Of a stretch of 6,338 nt of DNA, positions 5,366 to 6,338 are shown in pieces. Both the position numbers and the translations under genes were made by a program. Under the pieces are notes generated by a model, which saw only the letters and a program-made list of their open reading frames with translations, was not told the DNA's origin and did no database searches. Where the stretch lies: NCBI GenBank assembly GCA_031285085.1, contig JAITWW010000039.1, positions 1 through 6,338 on the forward strand, given 5' to 3'. The DNA comes from Candidatus Methanofilum arcanum. Lineage in GTDB: Archaea > Halobacteriota > Methanomicrobia > Methanomicrobiales > Methanospirillaceae. Position 1 is the first letter of the stretch, and every line of letters starts with the position of its first letter.

Positions 5366-5393
5366 TTACGGTAGTCGAAGCGAACTGTCGTAA
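5366..5393 (+). other. 10-bp stem-loop just past the dephospho-CoA kinase gene
   Basis: TTACGGTAGT (5366-5375) and ACTGTCGTAA (5384-5393) enclose the 8-nt CGAAGCGA. Read as plus-strand RNA all ten positions pair, two of them as G-U; read as minus-strand RNA those two become A-C mismatches. This asymmetry favours a plus-strand, antisense or convergent transcript over the minus-strand operon, but two positions are little evidence. No T-run follows on either strand. Confidence 0.35.
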
Positions 5394-5399
5394 ACGCTT

Positions 5400-5894
5400 C
5401 TATTGATCCTCAAAGTACTGCAAATAATCGTGAGCGAGCTTGCGAGAGATATCATTTACAATAAGTGCGACGATTCCTTCACGTGGTTGTCCATATAAGA
5501 GGACAGTCTCATCAGGAGCATACAAAAGAAGGGGGAGAAAGGCGAGATCTTCTTCTCCGTTCACATTGATTATGGTGCGTTTTGTTCTCGTATGAGACAC
5601 AGCATCTTGAATCGCTGCAATAAGCATTGGAGATATACACCCTGGAGGATTATCCACTGTAACTACAGGTACATCTGCTGGAACCTCAATCAGATAGCGT
5701 TTTCGTCTTGTATACCCATCGATAATAGCAATGAGCCATGGAGCAGGTGAACAAAACAGTTGCTCTGTTACCACATCACCAACACTGCAAAATAGGTGGT
5801 TTTGGTATGCAGCAAACACTGCATCCATATCTGAAAAAACAGGCCCAAATGGATCTGAAAAACGAAGCCGATGCTGGGCAAGAAGTGTAAGCAT
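5400..5894 (-). CDS. GTP-dependent dephospho-CoA kinase (DUF359 family)
   Basis: This archaeal family phosphorylates dephospho-CoA to coenzyme A with GTP, the last step of CoA synthesis, and is unrelated to bacterial CoaE. The 164-aa product is of family length. Recognisable parts are 'DPFGPVF' (14-20), the conserved VGDVVTE (38-44), 'IIDGYTRRKR' (57-66), 'VDNPPGCIS' (80-88), GEEDLAFLPLLLYAP (113-127) and LLYGQPREG (132-140). It is the third gene of an rpo7-spt4-kinase run, an order common in archaea. The ATG at 5894 begins where homologues do, but no Shine-Dalgarno precedes it; the only such motif (AAGGAT near 5944-5949) is about 50 bases upstream, and the frame is open through the 53-nt gap without any ATG, GTG or TTG there. 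It may be translated by coupling or from a leaderless internal transcript. Confidence 0.9.
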   Translation of the reverse strand: MLTLLAQHRLRFSDPFGPVFSDMDAVFAAYQNHLFCSVGDVVTEQLFCSPAPWLIAIIDGYTRRKRYLIEVPADVPVVTVDNPPGCISPMLIAAIQDAVSHTRTKRTIINVNGEEDLAFLPLLLYAPDETVLLYGQPREGIVALIVNDISRKLAHDYLQYFEDQ

Positions 5895-5947
5895 GTATGC
5901 GTCTGAAATAAAATGAAATAGATGGTCTAAAGAAACGACAGATCCTT

Positions 5948-6160
5948 TTATCGAACTTTTAATGCATACCGGCCTGGAACGCTGATGTTCATACGTTTTG
6001 CAACATCACTTTTTGCGGGATCAATGATGATAAGATACCCTGCCCAGTCAGCGGTAAGATTAGCTGTTCCACACATTGAACATGCTTCTCCATCAACAAC
6101 ACGATGGCAGTCACGGCAGACTTTTGCCACTCCTTTTTTTGATGTTTTCTTAATAGCCAT
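5948..6160 (-). CDS. spt4: transcription elongation factor Spt4 (RNA polymerase subunit RpoE'')
   Basis: Spt4 is a small zinc-binding partner of Spt5; together they bind RNA polymerase over the DNA channel and support elongation. The 70-aa product carries the four zinc ligands Cys15, Cys18, Cys27 and Cys30 (CRDC and CSMC), then the family's 'LTADWAGYLIIIDPAKSDVAKRM' and the terminal 'PGRYALKVR'. Two adjacent ATG codons (6163 and 6160) could start it; the second is preferred because the GGCGGTG just upstream then has about 5 bases of spacing, although the first would overlap the rpo7 stop. A longer frame to 6223 exists but lies wholly inside rpo7 and does not resemble Spt4. The basic N-terminus (KKTSKKG) is slightly longer than in many homologues. 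Co-transcription with rpo7 is almost certain. Confidence 0.96.
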   Translation of the reverse strand: MAIKKTSKKGVAKVCRDCHRVVDGEACSMCGTANLTADWAGYLIIIDPAKSDVAKRMNISVPGRYALKVR

Positions 6161-6162
6161 CA

Positions 6163-6338
6163 TTACACCGCCATTTCTGCACCTTGTTCTCGTGCAGCGT
6201 CTTCTCTCTCTCGTTGAAGCCAAGTACGTGCACCGAGTCCGGCTTGTCTCATGGTGAGTCCGATCTTCGAATCGCGCGGTTCTCGCTCATTCAGGCTGAG
6301 GGTAACAACTCGCGCACGCACAACATCACCAACTCCAA
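6163..6338 (-). CDS. rpo7: DNA-directed RNA polymerase subunit Rpo7 (RpoE'), C-terminal part
   Basis: The window ends inside this gene; 57 codons plus a TAA stop (6163-6165) are visible. The text 'GVGDVVRARVVTLSLNEREPRDSKIGLTMRQAGLG', written here in two pieces, GVGDVVRARVVTLS and LNEREPRDSKIGLTMRQAGL, is the end of the S1/OB-fold domain of Rpo7, the subunit that with Rpo4 forms the polymerase stalk and contacts emerging RNA. 'TMRQAGLG' followed by a charged helix is typical of archaeal Rpo7 ends; here the tail (about 20 residues, rich in Arg and Glu) finishes in AEMAV. The stop overlaps or nearly touches the spt4 start, giving coupled expression of stalk subunit and elongation factor. Confidence 0.95.
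   Translation of the reverse strand, partial: GVGDVVRARVVTLSLNEREPRDSKIGLTMRQAGLGARTWLQREREDAAREQGAEMAV

Noticed and set aside
6161..6223. Longer start for spt4
   Set aside because: The added arginine-rich residues lie in another frame of rpo7 and are not part of the Spt4 family.
5985..6257. 90-codon plus-strand frame (also 5731-5916)
   Set aside because: They are antisense to spt4, rpo7 and the kinase, which are clearly coding.
1..6338. CRISPR arrays, insertion sequences, tRNA or rRNA genes, integration sites
   Set aside because: No regularly spaced repeats, transposase, terminal inverted repeats or tRNA-like cloverleaf were seen on either strand.

Overview
The window comes from an archaeon, most likely a methanogen of the Methanomicrobia/Methanomicrobiales. 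It carries archaeal RNA polymerase subunit Rpo7, the small zinc-ribbon Spt4/RpoE'', the archaeal GTP-dependent dephospho-CoA kinase family (DUF359), an archaeal Ygr210-type Obg GTPase, and the F420-pathway radical SAM enzyme CofG. Base composition is moderate to AT-leaning. The genus cannot be fixed from the sequence alone.

Left part (1-1499, minus strand): the N-terminal part of a PAS-domain protein is cut by the window edge and lies 54 nt downstream of an Obg-family GTPase of the Ygr210/YchF type with a C-terminal TGS domain. A 140-nt spacer (1500-1639) separates the GTPase from the divergently transcribed cofG. That spacer holds a TATA-like box placed for a leaderless GTPase transcript and a possible 23-codon leader ORF ending two bases before cofG.

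Middle (1640-4757, plus strand): cofG is followed after 55 nt by a tightly packed purine biosynthesis block, purC-purS-purQ. The purC stop and purS start overlap as ATGA, and purS and purQ overlap by one base. PurS and PurQ are two parts of the three-part FGAM synthase; PurL, the third, is not in the window. PurC acts later in the same pathway. An unrecognised 129-aa cysteine-containing protein follows purQ closely and may belong to the same transcript.

Right part (4796-6338, minus strand): reading in the direction of transcription, the end of rpo7, then spt4 (start overlapping or two bases past the rpo7 stop), then the GTP-dependent dephospho-CoA kinase. A 170-nt spacer with two hairpin-forming dyads follows, and then an unrecognised protein of about 139 aa. 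The two hypothetical genes converge around 4758-4795, where there is a tandem 10-bp repeat and a T-rich weak hairpin.

This is mainly a housekeeping region. I see no CRISPR array, insertion sequence, RNA gene, defence island or integrase. The least explained parts are the 5225-5399 spacer (two dyads and a small ORF coupled to the next gene), the two orphan proteins, and a symmetric repeat before the PAS gene.
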